Shown in pieces: positions 33,685 to 47,573 of a stretch of DNA of 64,000 nt. Both the position numbers and the translations under genes were made by a program. This stretch comes from Shewanella aquimarina (lineage in GTDB: Bacteria; Pseudomonadota; Gammaproteobacteria; Enterobacterales; Shewanellaceae). Location: positions 124,001-188,000 of the forward strand of contig NZ_JAKIKY010000010.1 in NCBI RefSeq assembly GCF_023349185.1, written 5' to 3'. A model generated the notes under the pieces. The model had not been told where the DNA came from. It worked only from the letters and a program-made list of their open reading frames with translations, and did no database searches. The first letter of the stretch is position 1. Every line of letters starts with the position of its first letter.

Positions 33685-35574
33685 ATGCATTTTCATGAGC
33701 GGTTTGATGTAATTGTTGTTGGCGGTGGTCATGCAGGAACCGAAGCAGCATTGGCATCTGCTAGGATGGGATCCAAGACATTATTGTTAACCCATAATAT
33801 CGATACCTTAGGCCAGATGTCCTGTAACCCGGCAATTGGTGGTATTGGTAAGGGTCACCTTGTTAAGGAGATCGATGCCTTAGGTGGCGCCATGGCCACT
33901 GCAACCGATCATGCCGGTATTCAATTTCGTACCTTAAACTCGAGTAAAGGCCCTGCGGTGCGTGCAACCCGTGCCCAAGCGGATCGCGCCCTCTATCGCG
34001 CCAAGATCCAACAGATCCTGCAAAATCAGCCTAATTTACGCCTGTTCCAACAATCGGTAGACGATCTAATCGTTGAGAATGATCGTGTTATCGGGGTCGT
34101 TACTCAGATGGGACTCGCCTTCGAGGCGCCTGCTATCGTACTGACTGCGGGAACATTTTTGAGCGGTAAGATTCATATTGGTCTGGAGAATTACAGCGGT
34201 GGGCGTGCCGGCGATCCACCATCGATCTCCCTTGCCGATCGTTTACGTGAATTACCGATTCGTGTTGGCCGCCTGAAAACCGGTACGCCACCGCGTATCG
34301 ACGCCAACACGATTAATTTCGATCTCATGACTGAGCAGAAAGGTGACGACCCCTTACCTGTGATGTCTTTTATCGGTGACGTCAAAGATCATCCTAAGCA
34401 GATCTCCTGTTTTATTACCCATACCAATGAGCGCACCCATGAGATCATTCGTGGTGGCTTAGACAGAAGCCCTATGTACTCAGGGGTGATCGAAGGGATA
34501 GGCCCGCGCTACTGCCCTTCTATCGAAGATAAGATCAACCGTTTCGCCGATAAGAGTTCGCATCAGATCTTTATCGAACCTGAAGGCTTGAACACCAACG
34601 AGATCTACCCTAACGGGATCTCCACCAGCCTGCCTTTCGATGTACAGCTGAATCTGGTGCGCTCAATTCAGGGGATGGAAAACGCCGAGATCATTCGTCC
34701 GGGTTACGCCATCGAATATGATTATTTCGATCCGAGAGATCTTAAAAACTCTTTAGAAACCAAAGCAATTTCAGGTTTATTCTTCGCCGGTCAAATCAAC
34801 GGTACCACGGGCTACGAAGAAGCCGGTGCCCAAGGTCTGTTGGCGGGCATGAATGCCTCATTGCAGGTACAGGGCAAAGAAGCCTGGTGTCCGCGTCGTG
34901 ACGAGGCGTATCTCGGGGTATTGGTAGACGATCTGTCGACCCTAGGCACCAAAGAACCTTACCGTATGTTCACCAGCCGCGCCGAGTACCGTTTGTTGCT
35001 GCGTGAAGACAATGCCGATCTGCGTCTCACCGAGAAAGGCCGCGAGTTAGGACTGGTGGATGACGATCGCTGGGCTAAGTTCAATGCCAAACGTGAATCG
35101 ATCGAGCTTGAATTACAGCGTCTGCGTAGCCAGTGGATCCACCCTAATTCGCCACTGGTCGATGCGCTTAACCCGCATCTTAAGACGCCAATCACCCGCG
35201 AAGCCACCTTCGAGGAACTGCTGCGCAGACCCGAGCTGGATTACCCCAAGCTGATGAGTGTAGAGGGTTTTGGTCCGGCCATCGAAGATCAACGCGCCGC
35301 TGAGCAGGTGCAGATCCAGGTGAAATACTCGGGTTATATCCAGCGTCAGCAAGACGAGATCGACAAGGCGATTCGCCACGAGAAGACCGGACTGCCACAA
35401 GATCTCGACTATCAAGAGGTACCAGGTCTCTCCAACGAGGTGATCGCCAAGCTTAACGATCATAAGCCGGATACCGTAGGTCAGGCCTCGCGTATCTCGG
35501 GGGTCACGCCGGCGGCTATCTCGATCCTCTTAGTTCACCTGAAGAAACGTGGCCTGCTCAGAAAGAGCGCCTAA
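33685..35574 (+). CDS. mnmG: tRNA uridine-5-carboxymethylaminomethyl modification enzyme MnmG (GidA)
   Basis: FAD- and NADH-dependent partner of MnmE in wobble-uridine modification. 629 residues, as in E. coli. The FAD-binding [17 protein letters not shown] is at residues ~13-29, followed by [22 protein letters not shown] and the second signature [27 protein letters not shown]. The C-terminal MnmE/tRNA-binding helical domain is complete. First gene rightward from oriC, 19 bp plus a long untranslated frame before rsmG. Confidence 0.98.
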   Translation: MHFHERFDVIVVGGGHAGTEAALASARMGSKTLLLTHNIDTLGQMSCNPAIGGIGKGHLVKEIDALGGAMATATDHAGIQFRTLNSSKGPAVRATRAQADRALYRAKIQQILQNQPNLRLFQQSVDDLIVENDRVIGVVTQMGLAFEAPAIVLTAGTFLSGKIHIGLENYSGGRAGDPPSISLADRLRELPIRVGRLKTGTPPRIDANTINFDLMTEQKGDDPLPVMSFIGDVKDHPKQISCFITHTNERTHEIIRGGLDRSPMYSGVIEGIGPRYCPSIEDKINRFADKSSHQIFIEPEGLNTNEIYPNGISTSLPFDVQLNLVRSIQGMENAEIIRPGYAIEYDYFDPRDLKNSLETKAISGLFFAGQINGTTGYEEAGAQGLLAGMNASLQVQGKEAWCPRRDEAYLGVLVDDLSTLGTKEPYRMFTSRAEYRLLLREDNADLRLTEKGRELGLVDDDRWAKFNAKRESIELELQRLRSQWIHPNSPLVDALNPHLKTPITREATFEELLRRPELDYPKLMSVEGFGPAIEDQRAAEQVQIQVKYSGYIQRQQDEIDKAIRHEKTGLPQDLDYQEVPGLSNEVIAKLNDHKPDTVGQASRISGVTPAAISILLVHLKKRGLLRKSA

Positions 35575-35676
35575 ATCACTAAAAAATCTATTTTGATGAC
35601 CGGGATGGGAGGTCTAACACTTCCCATCCCTGCGACTCGGCTTCATAATATCCCATTGTTTATCGAGGATACCCCA

Positions 35677-36300
35677 GTGTTAGCAGCCCAATTAGACAGC
35701 TATCTTGCCGACATGCAGATGACGGCTACCCCTAAGCAGAAGCAACAATTGCTTGATTTTGTTGCCATGCTTGCCAAGTGGAACAAGGCCTACAACCTGA
35801 CATCTGTACGGGATCCCGAGCAGATGTTGATCCGTCATATCATGGACAGCCTGGCGGCCAGCCCTCATCTGGTGGGTGAGCGATTTATCGATGTGGGAAC
35901 CGGGCCAGGCCTTCCAGGGATCCCGCTGGCCATCATGAATCCAGATAAAGAGTTTGTGTTGCTCGACAGCCTGGGCAAGCGGATTCGTTTTCAAAAACAG
36001 GTTCAATTTGAGCTGGCGATAGGTAATATTAGTTCGGTCGAGAGCCGGGTCGAAGCCTATCAACCCGAAGAGAAGTTTGATGGCGTGCTCAGTCGCGCCT
36101 TTGCGTCGATTCAGGACATGTTGCAGTGGTGCCACCATCTGCCAAAGCCCACAGGCTGTTTTTACGCCTTGAAGGGGCAATTGAGCGATGAAGAGATGGC
36201 GAACATGCCCGAAGGATTCGAGCTGACAGATGTCTTCGAACTGCGCGTACCTCGCCTAGACGAACAGCGCCACCTGCTACGGGTGGTCAAAGCGGCTTAG
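35677..36300 (+). CDS. rsmG: 16S rRNA (guanine-527-N7)-methyltransferase RsmG (GidB)
   Basis: SAM-dependent methyltransferase for G527 of 16S rRNA; loss gives low-level streptomycin resistance. The GTG at 35677, preceded by GAGGA at good spacing, gives 207 residues ([13 protein letters not shown]), the family length. The open frame from 35593 adds 28 unrelated residues and is rejected. The SAM loop [17 protein letters not shown], the [13 protein letters not shown]-terminal signature and [11 protein letters not shown] are present. Confidence 0.96.
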   Translation: MLAAQLDSYLADMQMTATPKQKQQLLDFVAMLAKWNKAYNLTSVRDPEQMLIRHIMDSLAASPHLVGERFIDVGTGPGLPGIPLAIMNPDKEFVLLDSLGKRIRFQKQVQFELAIGNISSVESRVEAYQPEEKFDGVLSRAFASIQDMLQWCHHLPKPTGCFYALKGQLSDEEMANMPEGFELTDVFELRVPRLDEQRHLLRVVKAA

Positions 36301-36358
36301 TCCCCTGGGTTAAGAGTTGCATTATTTAACCAGTTCAAGCAATTTGATGAAGCGTTTT

Positions 36359-36520
36359 ATACCAATCACAGTAAGTATTTGATCAGAAATAGCGCAGGAA
36401 AAACGCTTGAGAACAAAGCAAGATTTTTAGATAAGTAGTTATTCTACAATTAAAAATATTAATGTAGTTATCGAGCGTTTTAACAAGCTAGAATGATCAA
36501 TTATTTATTACGATTGGTAT
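36359..36520. repeat. MITE-like palindromic repeat between rsmG and parA
   Basis: A ~160-bp non-coding element with terminal inverted repeats TACCAATC (36360-36367) and GATTGGTA (36512-36519), flanked on both sides by TTA. Internally a second inverted pair (AAAACGCTTGA near 36410 and TCGAGCGTTTT near 36470) brackets the AT-rich TAAGTAGTTATTCTAC segment. I recognise this pattern as similar to dispersed repeats in Shewanella and related genera. No transposase is encoded. It lies between rsmG and parA and could bring promoter or terminator signals. Confidence 0.7.
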
Positions 36521-36559
36521 TACTATCTAATCGAAGAACGTGATAGACAGGATGATATT

Positions 36560-37348
36560 GTGGGTAAAGTGATAGCCGTGGCCAACCAGAAAGGTGGCGT
36601 CGGAAAAACAACAACTTGTGTGAACTTAGCGGCCTCTCTGGCTGCCACCAAGCGAAAAGTGTTGCTTATCGATCTTGATCCTCAAGGTAATGCGACTATG
36701 GGGAGCGGCGTAGACAAGTACAGCGTCGAAAACACCGCCTATGAACTCTTGGTCGAGGAAAAGTCGGTGGATGAGGTGGTCTATCGCGACACTGCCGGCA
36801 AATACGATTTGATCGCCGGCAATGGTGATGTGACCGCGGCCGAGATCAAGTTGATGGAGTTCTTTGCCCGGGAGATCCGCCTGCGTAACGCCCTGGCTCC
36901 GGTCAAAGATTACTATGATTTTATCTTCATCGATTGCCCGCCTTCGCTGAACATGCTGACGGTTAACGCTATGTCGGCTGCCGATTCGGTGTTAGTACCG
37001 ATGCAGTGTGAATATTATGCGCTGGAGGGATTGACCGCCCTGATGGATACCATCAGCAAGCTGGCGGCCATGGTGAACCCAGGGCTTTCCATCGAAGGGA
37101 TTCTGCGTACCATGTACGATCCCCGTAACCGACTCGCCAACGACGTGTCGGATCAGTTAAAACAGCATTTTGGCGATAAAGTTTATCGCACAGTGATCCC
37201 GCGTAACGTGAGGCTAGCCGAGGCGCCAAGCTTTGGTGCGCCCGCTATGTATTACGATAAGTCCAGCGCCGGTGCCAAGGCATACCTGGCGTTGGCAGGC
37301 GAGATCATTAGACGCGCTGAGCAGCATACTCAGTTAGAGCAAGCTTAA
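36560..37348 (+). CDS. parA: Chromosome partitioning ATPase ParA (Soj)
   Basis: Deviant Walker A ATPase that moves ParB-parS complexes. 262 residues from GTG 36560 (MGKVIAVANQKGGVGKTT). The signature lysine motif KGGVGKTT is at residues 11-18, DPQGNATMG follows, and the Walker B FIIDCPPSL-type segment reads FIFIDCPPSLNML. AGGAT precedes the start. 10 bp upstream of parB. Confidence 0.97.
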   Translation: MGKVIAVANQKGGVGKTTTCVNLAASLAATKRKVLLIDLDPQGNATMGSGVDKYSVENTAYELLVEEKSVDEVVYRDTAGKYDLIAGNGDVTAAEIKLMEFFAREIRLRNALAPVKDYYDFIFIDCPPSLNMLTVNAMSAADSVLVPMQCEYYALEGLTALMDTISKLAAMVNPGLSIEGILRTMYDPRNRLANDVSDQLKQHFGDKVYRTVIPRNVRLAEAPSFGAPAMYYDKSSAGAKAYLALAGEIIRRAEQHTQLEQA

Positions 37349-37358
37349 GGAAAAACAG

Positions 37359-38237
37359 ATGACACCCAAGAAACGTGGTCTAGGCAAAGGATTAGACGCA
37401 CTGTTAAGCACTAGCCATGCGGCGGTAAAACAGGCCCCGACTCAAGAGGCCGAGCCGAGCAACAATGAAGAGCTCAAGATGATTGCCCTGGATCTGCTGC
37501 AGCCAGGCAAATATCAGCCCCGTAAGGATATGTCACCCGAAGCGCTTGAGGAGCTGGCAGAGTCTATTAAGACCCAGGGGATCATTCAGCCTATCGTGGT
37601 GCGCAAGGTGTCGGACCAGGGTTATGAGATCATCGCCGGTGAGCGTCGTTGGCGTGCATCACAATTGGCCAAGCTCGACAAGGTTCCCTGCATCGTCAAA
37701 CAGGTACCGGACGAGGCCGCCGGTGTTATCGCCTTAATCGAGAACATTCAGCGTGAAGATCTCAACGCGATGGAAGAGGCTATTGCACTTGAGCGTCTGA
37801 TCAAAGAGTTCGATCTGACTCATCAACAAACCGCCGATGCCGTGGGTAAGTCACGCACGACTGTATCAAATCTTTTACGTTTGAATGGCTTAGAAGAGCC
37901 AGTTAAGCGTATGCTCGAGTATGGTGACATCGATATGGGTCATGCCCGAGCCCTGCTCGCATTACCTGGAGATGAGCAAACCAACCTGGCCAGAGTCGTG
38001 ATAGCCAAAGAACTAACTGTTCGTGAAACTGAACGATTAGTGAATAAAACCTTAAATCCACCTGAAATTGTCGATAAACCCGCAAAAGATCAGGATGTCG
38101 CCCGCCTGGAGAGCCAATTAATTGAAAAATTAGGGGCAAAAGTTTCCATTAGCCATAACAAAAAAGGCAAGGGCAAAATGGTAATTAACTATCAAAATTT
38201 GGCTGAATTGGATGGTATTATTGAGAAAATCCGTTAA
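37359..38237 (+). CDS. parB: Chromosome partitioning protein ParB (Spo0J)
   Basis: CTP-dependent DNA clamp that loads at parS and spreads. 292 residues. The N-terminal KRGLGKGLDALL is the ParA-activating segment. The CTP-binding motifs IIQPIVVRK and GERRWRAS follow at ~residues 70-105, then the helix-turn-helix (LTHQQTADAVGKSRTTVSNLL) and a C-terminal dimer domain. The left arm of this window contains five good parS sites that are its expected targets. Confidence 0.97.
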   Translation: MTPKKRGLGKGLDALLSTSHAAVKQAPTQEAEPSNNEELKMIALDLLQPGKYQPRKDMSPEALEELAESIKTQGIIQPIVVRKVSDQGYEIIAGERRWRASQLAKLDKVPCIVKQVPDEAAGVIALIENIQREDLNAMEEAIALERLIKEFDLTHQQTADAVGKSRTTVSNLLRLNGLEEPVKRMLEYGDIDMGHARALLALPGDEQTNLARVVIAKELTVRETERLVNKTLNPPEIVDKPAKDQDVARLESQLIEKLGAKVSISHNKKGKGKMVINYQNLAELDGIIEKIR

Positions 38238-38462
38238 TTAGCCCAAGTTAACGTAATATTATGTAACTTTGTGACATCTGTTAATCTTTCACTTTTAGAC
38301 TTTTGGCGTAGATCACGTTAAAAGTCCCTATTTTTACTTACCTTGAACTTGCTTTGAATGTGCGAAAAGGTATACTTTCGCAAGCTTTTTGTACCTCTAA
38401 GATGGCCTGATAATTTGTCGTCCGGTCATAGAAACAAAAAGTAAGAATGCGGAGAAGATGAA

Positions 38463-38846
38463 TTGAGCAAGGTTTTAGCACGTCGTGGCCGGTGGTCTGC
38501 CTATAAATTGGTGTTGATGCAGGCGGCGATGGCTGGGGGTGTTTCGATTGTCTTTTTCGCCGTGTGGGGAGCTCAGTACGGACTGTCTGCGTTAGCAGGT
38601 GGCGCCATTGCTGTACTCCCTAATTTTGTATTCGCGACCCTCGCTTTTTCCCATACGGGAGCAAGTTCAGCAGGAAAAGTAATGAAAACTTTTTACTGGG
38701 GGGAAGCGGTAAAGTTGCTGTTAACCATAGCAATGTTTTCGCTGGTGTTTATCAATCTAAAAGTGGTCTTTATGCCGCTTTTTGTTTGTTATATCTCGGC
38801 GCTAATAGTGCATTGGACAGCTCCTTTATACTTCAAGCAAAGTTAA
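38463..38846 (+). CDS. atpI: ATP synthase subunit I
   Basis: Small membrane protein heading the atp operon, thought to help assemble the c-ring or import magnesium. 127 residues with about four hydrophobic segments. The start is TTG at 38463 (MSKVLARRGRWSAYKLVLMQ), with GGAGA six to seven bases upstream; an ATG four bases earlier is out of frame and stops at once. The unusual start probably keeps expression low relative to the structural subunits. Confidence 0.92.
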   Translation: MSKVLARRGRWSAYKLVLMQAAMAGGVSIVFFAVWGAQYGLSALAGGAIAVLPNFVFATLAFSHTGASSAGKVMKTFYWGEAVKLLLTIAMFSLVFINLKVVFMPLFVCYISALIVHWTAPLYFKQS

Positions 38847-38855
38847 GTGGGATGA

Positions 38856-39653
<798 letters not shown>

Positions 39654-39699
39654 GGGTTGCTGAAGAAATTTTTTTTAAGCTAAATCACAAACTAACTAA

Positions 39700-39975
<276 letters not shown>

Positions 39976-40012
39976 TCAACGCTTCTGTCTTTAATCTAAA
40001 TAGGAGGCTGTT

Positions 40013-40483
40013 GTGAATATCAACGCTACCCTAATCGGTCAGACGGTTGCCTTTATTATCTTCGTGTGGTTCTGCATGAAGTTTGTTTGGCCCCCTTTGA
40101 TGAATGCCATCGAAGAGCGCCAAAAAAGGATCGCCGACGGTCTAGCTGATGCTGATCGTGCTGTAAAAGACCTAGAGTTGGCACAGGCGAAAGCCACTGA
40201 CCAACTAAAAGAAGCTAAGGCAACTGCTAACGAAATCATTGAGCAAGCTAATAAGCGTAAAGCTCAGATTGTCGATGAGGCCAAAGCCGAAGCAGACGCT
40301 GAGCGTGCGAAAATCATCGCTCAGGGTAAAGCAGAAATTGAAGCTGAACGTAATCGCGTGAAAGAAGACCTGCGTAAGCAAGTCGCTGCCCTGGCTATCG
40401 CCGGTGCAGAGAAGATCCTTGAGCGTTCGATTGATGAAGCCGCCCACAGTGACATAGTTAACAAACTAGTTGCTGAAATTTGA
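40013..40483 (+). CDS. atpF: ATP synthase Fo subunit b
   Basis: Peripheral stalk dimer. 156 residues from GTG 40013, preceded by AGGAGG. The single N-terminal helix [23 protein letters not shown] is followed by a long charged coiled coil. Confidence 0.97.
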   Translation: MNINATLIGQTVAFIIFVWFCMKFVWPPLMNAIEERQKRIADGLADADRAVKDLELAQAKATDQLKEAKATANEIIEQANKRKAQIVDEAKAEADAERAKIIAQGKAEIEAERNRVKEDLRKQVAALAIAGAEKILERSIDEAAHSDIVNKLVAEI

Positions 40484-40497
40484 TTAGGGAGTGAGTT

Positions 40498-41031
40498 ATG
40501 GCTGAATTAAGCACCATCGCTCGTCCTTACGCAAAGGCAGCATTTGACTATGCTATTGAGAAAAATGCAGTAGAAAGCTGGGCACAAATGCTTAGCTTTG
40601 CCGCTCAAGTCAGTGAAAACGAGACGATGAAGCCGCTGCTGTCTGGTGCTCTCGCGAGCAGCCAGCTTGCCGACCTTTTCATTAAGGTATGTGGTGAGCA
40701 GATCAATGAGCAAGGTCAAAATCTGATAAAGGTAATGGCTGAAAACGGTCGTTTGGAAGTACTTCCTGCTGTATATGAACTCTTTCATGAGTTCAGCAAC
40801 GAGTGGGCGAAAGAGGTTGAAGCAACTGTTGTTTCTGCCACTGAGCTTAGCGCAGAGCAACAGCAACAAATTAGTGCTTCTCTAGAAAAACGTCTCACAC
40901 GCAAAGTTAAGCTGAATTGCAGCGTAGATGCCAGCCTGGTGGCTGGTGTAATCATCACGGCAGGTGACCTGGTCATAGATGGCTCGGTCAGCGGTAAACT
41001 AAACCGTCTGTCTGATAAGCTGCAGTCGTAA
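40498..41031 (+). CDS. atpH: ATP synthase F1 subunit delta
   Basis: Connects the peripheral stalk to the alpha3-beta3 head. 177 residues, beginning [19 protein letters not shown], with the C-terminal [21 protein letters not shown] signature. 14 bp after atpF. Confidence 0.97.
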   Translation: MAELSTIARPYAKAAFDYAIEKNAVESWAQMLSFAAQVSENETMKPLLSGALASSQLADLFIKVCGEQINEQGQNLIKVMAENGRLEVLPAVYELFHEFSNEWAKEVEATVVSATELSAEQQQQISASLEKRLTRKVKLNCSVDASLVAGVIITAGDLVIDGSVSGKLNRLSDKLQS

Positions 41032-41045
41032 TTGGGAGTTTGAGC

Positions 41046-42587
41046 ATGCAACTGAATTCCACTGAAATCAGCGATCTGATTAAACAGCGGATCGAGCAGT
41101 TCGAAGTCGTTAGTGAAGCTCGCAACGAAGGTACTATCGTTGCAGTGAGCGACGGCATTATTCGCGTTCACGGCCTTGCCGATGTAATGCAAGGTGAGAT
41201 GATCGAACTGCCTGGTAACCGTTATGCGATCGCGTTGAACTTAGAACGTGATTCTGTCGGTGCCGTAGTTATGGGTCCTTATGCCGATCTGGCAGAAGGC
41301 CAAAAAGTTAAGACAACTGGTCGTATCTTGGAAGTGCCTGTTGGTCGTGGTCTACTAGGCCGCGTCGTTAACACTCTGGGCCAACCAATCGACGGTAAAG
41401 GACCTATCGACAACGATGGTTTCTCTCCTGTTGAAGTGATCGCACCAGGCGTTATTGAACGTAAGTCGGTTGATCAGCCAGTACAAACTGGTTATAAAGC
41501 CGTTGACTCTATGATCCCAATCGGTCGTGGTCAGCGTGAGCTGGTCATCGGTGACCGTCAGACTGGTAAGACAGCACTGGCGATCGATGCCATCATCAAC
41601 CAAAAAGATTCAGGCATTAAGTGTGTATACGTAGCGGTAGGCCAGAAGGCTTCTACCATCGCTAACGTGGTACGCAAACTTGAAGAACACGGCGCACTGG
41701 CTAACACAGTGGTTGTTGTGGCTACAGCTTCTGAAGCTGCGGCGCTACAATACCTGGCTCCGTACTCAGGTTGTTCAATGGGTGAATACTTCCGTGATCG
41801 TGGTGAAGATGCGCTGATTGTATATGATGATCTTTCTAAGCAAGCTGTTGCTTACCGTCAGATCTCATTGCTACTGAAGCGTCCACCAGGACGTGAAGCA
41901 TACCCAGGTGATGTTTTCTATCTTCACTCTCGTCTACTTGAACGTGCTTCACGCGTTAACGCTGAGTACGTTGAGAAGTTCACTAATGGCGAAGTTAAGG
42001 GCAAAACTGGCTCTTTGACTGCACTGCCTATTATTGAAACTCAAGCGGGTGACGTATCTGCATTCGTACCGACCAACGTAATTTCGATTACCGATGGTCA
42101 GATCTTCCTTGAAACTGACCTATTCAACTCAGGCCTACGTCCTGCGGTTAACCCAGGTATTTCGGTTTCTCGTGTTGGTGGTGCGGCTCAGACTAAGATC
42201 ATCAAGAAACTGTCAGGCGGTATCCGTACTGCACTTGCACAGTATCGAGAGCTTGCAGCGTTCTCTCAGTTTGCATCTGACCTTGACGATGCAACTCGTG
42301 CTCAGCTTGAGCATGGTGAGCGTGTTACCGAACTCATGAAGCAGAAGCAATACGCGCCAATGAGCGTAGCCGACCAGTCTGTGTCTATTTTCGCAGCTGA
42401 AAAAGGTTACCTAAAAGGCGTTGAGCTGAACAAGATCGGTGATTTCGAAGCTTCTTTGCTCTCTTACATGAACAGCGAGCATGCTGACCTAATGAAGACT
42501 ATCAACGAGACTGGCGACTACAACGCCGACATCGAAGGTGGTTTGAAGGCTGGCCTCGACAAGTTCGTAGAAACCCAAACCTGGTAA
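41046..42587 (+). CDS. atpA: ATP synthase F1 subunit alpha
   Basis: Non-catalytic nucleotide-binding head subunit. The ATG at 41046 ([19 protein letters not shown]) gives 513 residues, the E. coli length; the TTG at 41040 is rejected. P-loop GDRQTGKTA near residue 170, and the signature [17 protein letters not shown]. The gap to atpG carries a near-perfect palindrome. Confidence 0.98.
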   Translation: MQLNSTEISDLIKQRIEQFEVVSEARNEGTIVAVSDGIIRVHGLADVMQGEMIELPGNRYAIALNLERDSVGAVVMGPYADLAEGQKVKTTGRILEVPVGRGLLGRVVNTLGQPIDGKGPIDNDGFSPVEVIAPGVIERKSVDQPVQTGYKAVDSMIPIGRGQRELVIGDRQTGKTALAIDAIINQKDSGIKCVYVAVGQKASTIANVVRKLEEHGALANTVVVVATASEAAALQYLAPYSGCSMGEYFRDRGEDALIVYDDLSKQAVAYRQISLLLKRPPGREAYPGDVFYLHSRLLERASRVNAEYVEKFTNGEVKGKTGSLTALPIIETQAGDVSAFVPTNVISITDGQIFLETDLFNSGLRPAVNPGISVSRVGGAAQTKIIKKLSGGIRTALAQYRELAAFSQFASDLDDATRAQLEHGERVTELMKQKQYAPMSVADQSVSIFAAEKGYLKGVELNKIGDFEASLLSYMNSEHADLMKTINETGDYNADIEGGLKAGLDKFVETQTW

Positions 42588-42614
42588 AGACACGGAGGTG
42601 TCTTAAGGCACCTC
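42587..42614 (+). other. Intercistronic hairpin(s) between atpA and atpG
   Basis: AAGACAC / GTGTCTT (42587-42604, loop GGAG) overlaps a second near-palindrome GAGGTG...CACCTC (42595-42614). The two stems are mutually exclusive. It lies in the 49-bp gap and may tune atpG translation or mRNA stability. Confidence 0.6.
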
Positions 42615-42636
42615 AGGTCCAGATTGGAGAGTAAAG

Positions 42637-44909
<2,273 letters not shown>

Positions 44910-44942
44910 TCAGGCATTAGCTTGATATTTTAAGGAGAACGG

Positions 44943-45371
44943 ATGGCAGCCATGACAGTACAACTTGATATTGTAAGCGCAGAAAGCAGCATCTTTTCGG
45001 GTCTAGTAGCACACCTACAAGTCTCAGGTGCTGAGGGTGATTTAGGCGTTATGCCTGGCCACGCGCCTCTGCTTACGCATATCAAACCTGGCATGGCGCG
45101 CATCGTCAAGCAAGATGGTAAAGAGGAAGTGTTTTACCTTTCGGGTGGTATCCTGGAAGTACAACCTTTCTCAGTATCCGTATTGGCTGACGTAGTATTG
45201 CGTGCCGAAGAGATTGATGAGCAGGCAGCCGTAGAAGCCAAGCGTCGTGCAGAAGCCCATATGGCTAACGCTGGCGCAGACTTTAACTATGCCGCTGCAG
45301 CGATTGAATTAGCTCAGGCTATCGCTCAATTGCGCGTTGTAGAGACCATCAAGAAGAACATTGCCAGATAA
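44943..45371 (+). CDS. atpC: ATP synthase F1 subunit epsilon
   Basis: Regulatory rotor subunit that inhibits ATP hydrolysis. 142 residues, start ATG 44943 after AGGAGA; the beta-sandwich carries [17 protein letters not shown] and the C-terminal helical hairpin follows. Last gene of atpIBEFHAGDC. Confidence 0.97.
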   Translation: MAAMTVQLDIVSAESSIFSGLVAHLQVSGAEGDLGVMPGHAPLLTHIKPGMARIVKQDGKEEVFYLSGGILEVQPFSVSVLADVVLRAEEIDEQAAVEAKRRAEAHMANAGADFNYAAAAIELAQAIAQLRVVETIKKNIAR

Positions 45372-45388
45372 GGTTATTGTTTGATGAT

Positions 45389-45423
45389 AAAAGGCGGAAA
45401 CCGCGAGGTGACCGCCTTTTTTG
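45389..45423 (+). terminator. Rho-independent terminator of the atp operon
   Basis: AAAAGGCGG and CCGCCTTTT arms with a 14-base loop and a following T-run, 18 bp after the atpC stop. Confidence 0.9.
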
Positions 45424-45537
45424 TATCTGTTTTCCTTCCCTAAATCTTCTATTTGCTTCCTTTACGTGATCGGGTCTGACGTTTCGTATTGATTGCAATG
45501 ATAGGCTGATGCTCCTGTTTTCACTGGAGGATAAGCC

Positions 45538-45891
45538 ATGCAACAAGTCTTGATTGTCGTCAACGATGCGCCCTATGGGTCGGAGAAACTCTTTAACGCC
45601 CTACGCCTGGCGATACAGCTCAATGAGCAGACCCCAATGCCTAAGGTAAAACTGTTTCTCTTGTCAGATGCCGTGACGGGCGTGTTACCTAGGCAGCAAC
45701 CGGGTGAGGGTTACAACCTACAGCAGATGCTAGAGATAGTACTGGCGCAGGGAGCCGAGGTGAAGTATTGCACCTCCTGTGTGCAGGCCCGAGGCCTCAC
45801 CGAACTCTCTGTTATCGAGGGATGTATGAAGGCCACCATGGATGACCTCGCGCTCTGGCTGCTGGAGTCGGACAAGATAATCAACTTCTAA
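45538..45891 (+). CDS. DsrE/DsrF-like family protein
   Basis: 117-residue small soluble protein of the DsrE/YchN-like fold, found in sulfur-relay and peroxiredoxin-like proteins. It shows the VLIVVNDAPYGSEKLFNALRLA N-terminal strand-loop-helix, and cysteines in YCTSCVQARG near residues 80-83 that match the position of the reactive cysteine in DsrE-like proteins. The start has CTGGAGGA upstream. It is monocistronic between atpC and glmU. No specific substrate can be assigned; a role in sulfur transfer is inference. Confidence 0.82.
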   Translation: MQQVLIVVNDAPYGSEKLFNALRLAIQLNEQTPMPKVKLFLLSDAVTGVLPRQQPGEGYNLQQMLEIVLAQGAEVKYCTSCVQARGLTELSVIEGCMKATMDDLALWLLESDKIINF

Positions 45892-46000
45892 GCGGCTTAA
45901 AGGCGTGCCGTGTTCGCTTTTGCTGGCGCAATCTATTAAAATCGGCCGACTTAATTTGCATTTTCTTCTGTATCAGCAGTAATCACCCAAGGATATCTTC

Positions 46001-47365
46001 ATGGCACTGAACGTCGTTATTTTGGCCGCAGGCAAAGGGACCCGCATGCGCTCAGACCTTCCCAAGGTTCTCCATCCCATCGCCCACAAGAGCATGGTGC
46101 AGCATGTGATAGACACCGCACATCAACTGGGAAGCGACGCGATTCAGCTGGTGTACGGATACGGTGCCGATAAGCTTAAGGCCCGCCTGGGCGAGCAGGC
46201 ACTGAACTGGGTGTTACAAGCAGAGCAATTAGGCACCGGCCATGCGGTGGCACAGGCAAACGACAACATTAACGATGACGATACCGTGCTGATCCTCTAC
46301 GGTGATGTGCCTTTGATTCAGGCTTCAACCCTGGAGGCGCTGCTGGGTGCACGTGACGATAACGGCCTGGCTATTCTTACCGTGAACTTGCCGGATCCTA
46401 CAGGCTATGGTCGCATCGTGCGCGAGGCTGGTAAGGTCGTCGGGATTGTCGAGCAGAAAGATGCTAACGAAGAGCAGTTAAGCATCAAGGAGATCAACAC
46501 GGGTATCATGGCGGCGCCGGGCAAGCAGCTAAAGGCTTGGTTGAGCCAGCTGTCGTCGGATAATGCTCAGGGCGAATATTATCTTACCGACATCGTGGCT
46601 ATGGCTCATCGTGATGGCGTGAGTATCACCACGGCGCAACCCGCTTCGGCCATCGAGGTGGAGGGGGCCAACAATCGCGTACAGCTGGCCCAATTGGAGC
46701 GTGCCTATCAGGCGCGAGCAGCCGAAAAGCTGATGCTCGAAGGGGCTAACCTGCGCGACCCTGCCCGTATAGACGTGCGCGGCGAGGTGACGGTCGGCAT
46801 GGATGTGATGATCGACGTCAATGTGGTCTTCCTGGGGAAGGTCACCATAGGTAATAACGTGACAATCGGCGCCGGTGCCATTCTCATCGATTGTGAAATA
46901 GCAGATAACGCCGAGATTAAGCCTTATTCTATTATCGAAAATGCGATTGTGGGTGAAGCCGCCAGTGCCGGTCCTTTTGCCCGCCTACGTCCAGGCGCCG
47001 AGCTCAAGCGTGATGCGCATATTGGCAACTTCGTCGAGATGAAGAAGGCCGTGCTGGGTGAAGGCTCCAAGGCGGGTCATCTGGCCTATATCGGCGACGC
47101 TCAAGTAGGGGCTGGCGTCAATATCGGCGCAGGAACCATCACCTGTAACTATGACGGTGCCAACAAGCACCTGACGGTAATCGAGGACGACGTGTTTGTC
47201 GGCAGCGATACTCAGCTGGTGGCACCAGTCACCATAGGTAAGGGGGCCACCTTAGGTGCGGGCTCAACCATCACCCGTGACGTGGCGGCCGATGAGCTGG
47301 TGATCACCCGCGTTAAGCAGCGTCATCTGACTGGCTGGGCACGCCCGGTGAAGCAGAAGAAATAG
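46001..47365 (+). CDS. glmU: Bifunctional UDP-N-acetylglucosamine pyrophosphorylase / glucosamine-1-phosphate N-acetyltransferase
   Basis: Makes UDP-GlcNAc for peptidoglycan and LPS. 454 residues. The N-terminal uridylyltransferase domain (~1-228) has [18 protein letters not shown]. The C-terminal left-handed beta-helix acetyltransferase (~250-454) has [19 protein letters not shown] and [14 protein letters not shown]. It lies near glmS, the preceding pathway step, 3.3 kb downstream. Confidence 0.98.
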   Translation: MALNVVILAAGKGTRMRSDLPKVLHPIAHKSMVQHVIDTAHQLGSDAIQLVYGYGADKLKARLGEQALNWVLQAEQLGTGHAVAQANDNINDDDTVLILYGDVPLIQASTLEALLGARDDNGLAILTVNLPDPTGYGRIVREAGKVVGIVEQKDANEEQLSIKEINTGIMAAPGKQLKAWLSQLSSDNAQGEYYLTDIVAMAHRDGVSITTAQPASAIEVEGANNRVQLAQLERAYQARAAEKLMLEGANLRDPARIDVRGEVTVGMDVMIDVNVVFLGKVTIGNNVTIGAGAILIDCEIADNAEIKPYSIIENAIVGEAASAGPFARLRPGAELKRDAHIGNFVEMKKAVLGEGSKAGHLAYIGDAQVGAGVNIGAGTITCNYDGANKHLTVIEDDVFVGSDTQLVAPVTIGKGATLGAGSTITRDVAADELVITRVKQRHLTGWARPVKQKK

Positions 47366-47382
47366 GCTGACTGCAGCGAAAG

Positions 47383-47408
47383 AAGCGACCCAGGTGGTCG
47401 CTTTTTTT
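47383..47408 (+). terminator. Rho-independent terminator of glmU
   Basis: AAGCGACC and GGTCGCTT arms, loop CAGGT-like, followed by a run of seven T. Confidence 0.92.
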
Positions 47409-47502
47409 ATGCCTGTTTGTGCCAATGGAGGGCGAGCAAGTATCTGAGCGGGCTAATTTAGTGAACGAGATCTCCCTACAGTGTAAAGGGATGTAAATAA
47501 GC

Positions 47503-47530
47503 TTAAATAAAAATAATTCTCATTTATATT
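47503..47530. promoter_or_regulatory. Probable Fur box upstream of the TonB receptor
   Basis: An AT-rich ATAATTCTCATTTAT-like stretch about 50 bp before the receptor start. It matches the Fur 19-mer consensus at 11 of 19 positions in its best alignment, including the typical AATTCTCATT core. Iron control fits the product. Confidence 0.5.
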
Positions 47531-47573
47531 TGTCGCAACTTTCGTTTACTTGTCGTTTAGTGGTGAGGTTTGC

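Noticed and set aside
35593..35676. N-terminal extension of rsmG
   Set aside because: Added 28 residues are unlike the family; GTG 35677 has GAGGA at the right spacing and gives the family length.
38238..38462. Possible CRP/FNR-type site upstream of atpI (TGTGAC ... GATCACG)
   Set aside because: Half-sites are not correctly spaced or inverted; no good palindrome.
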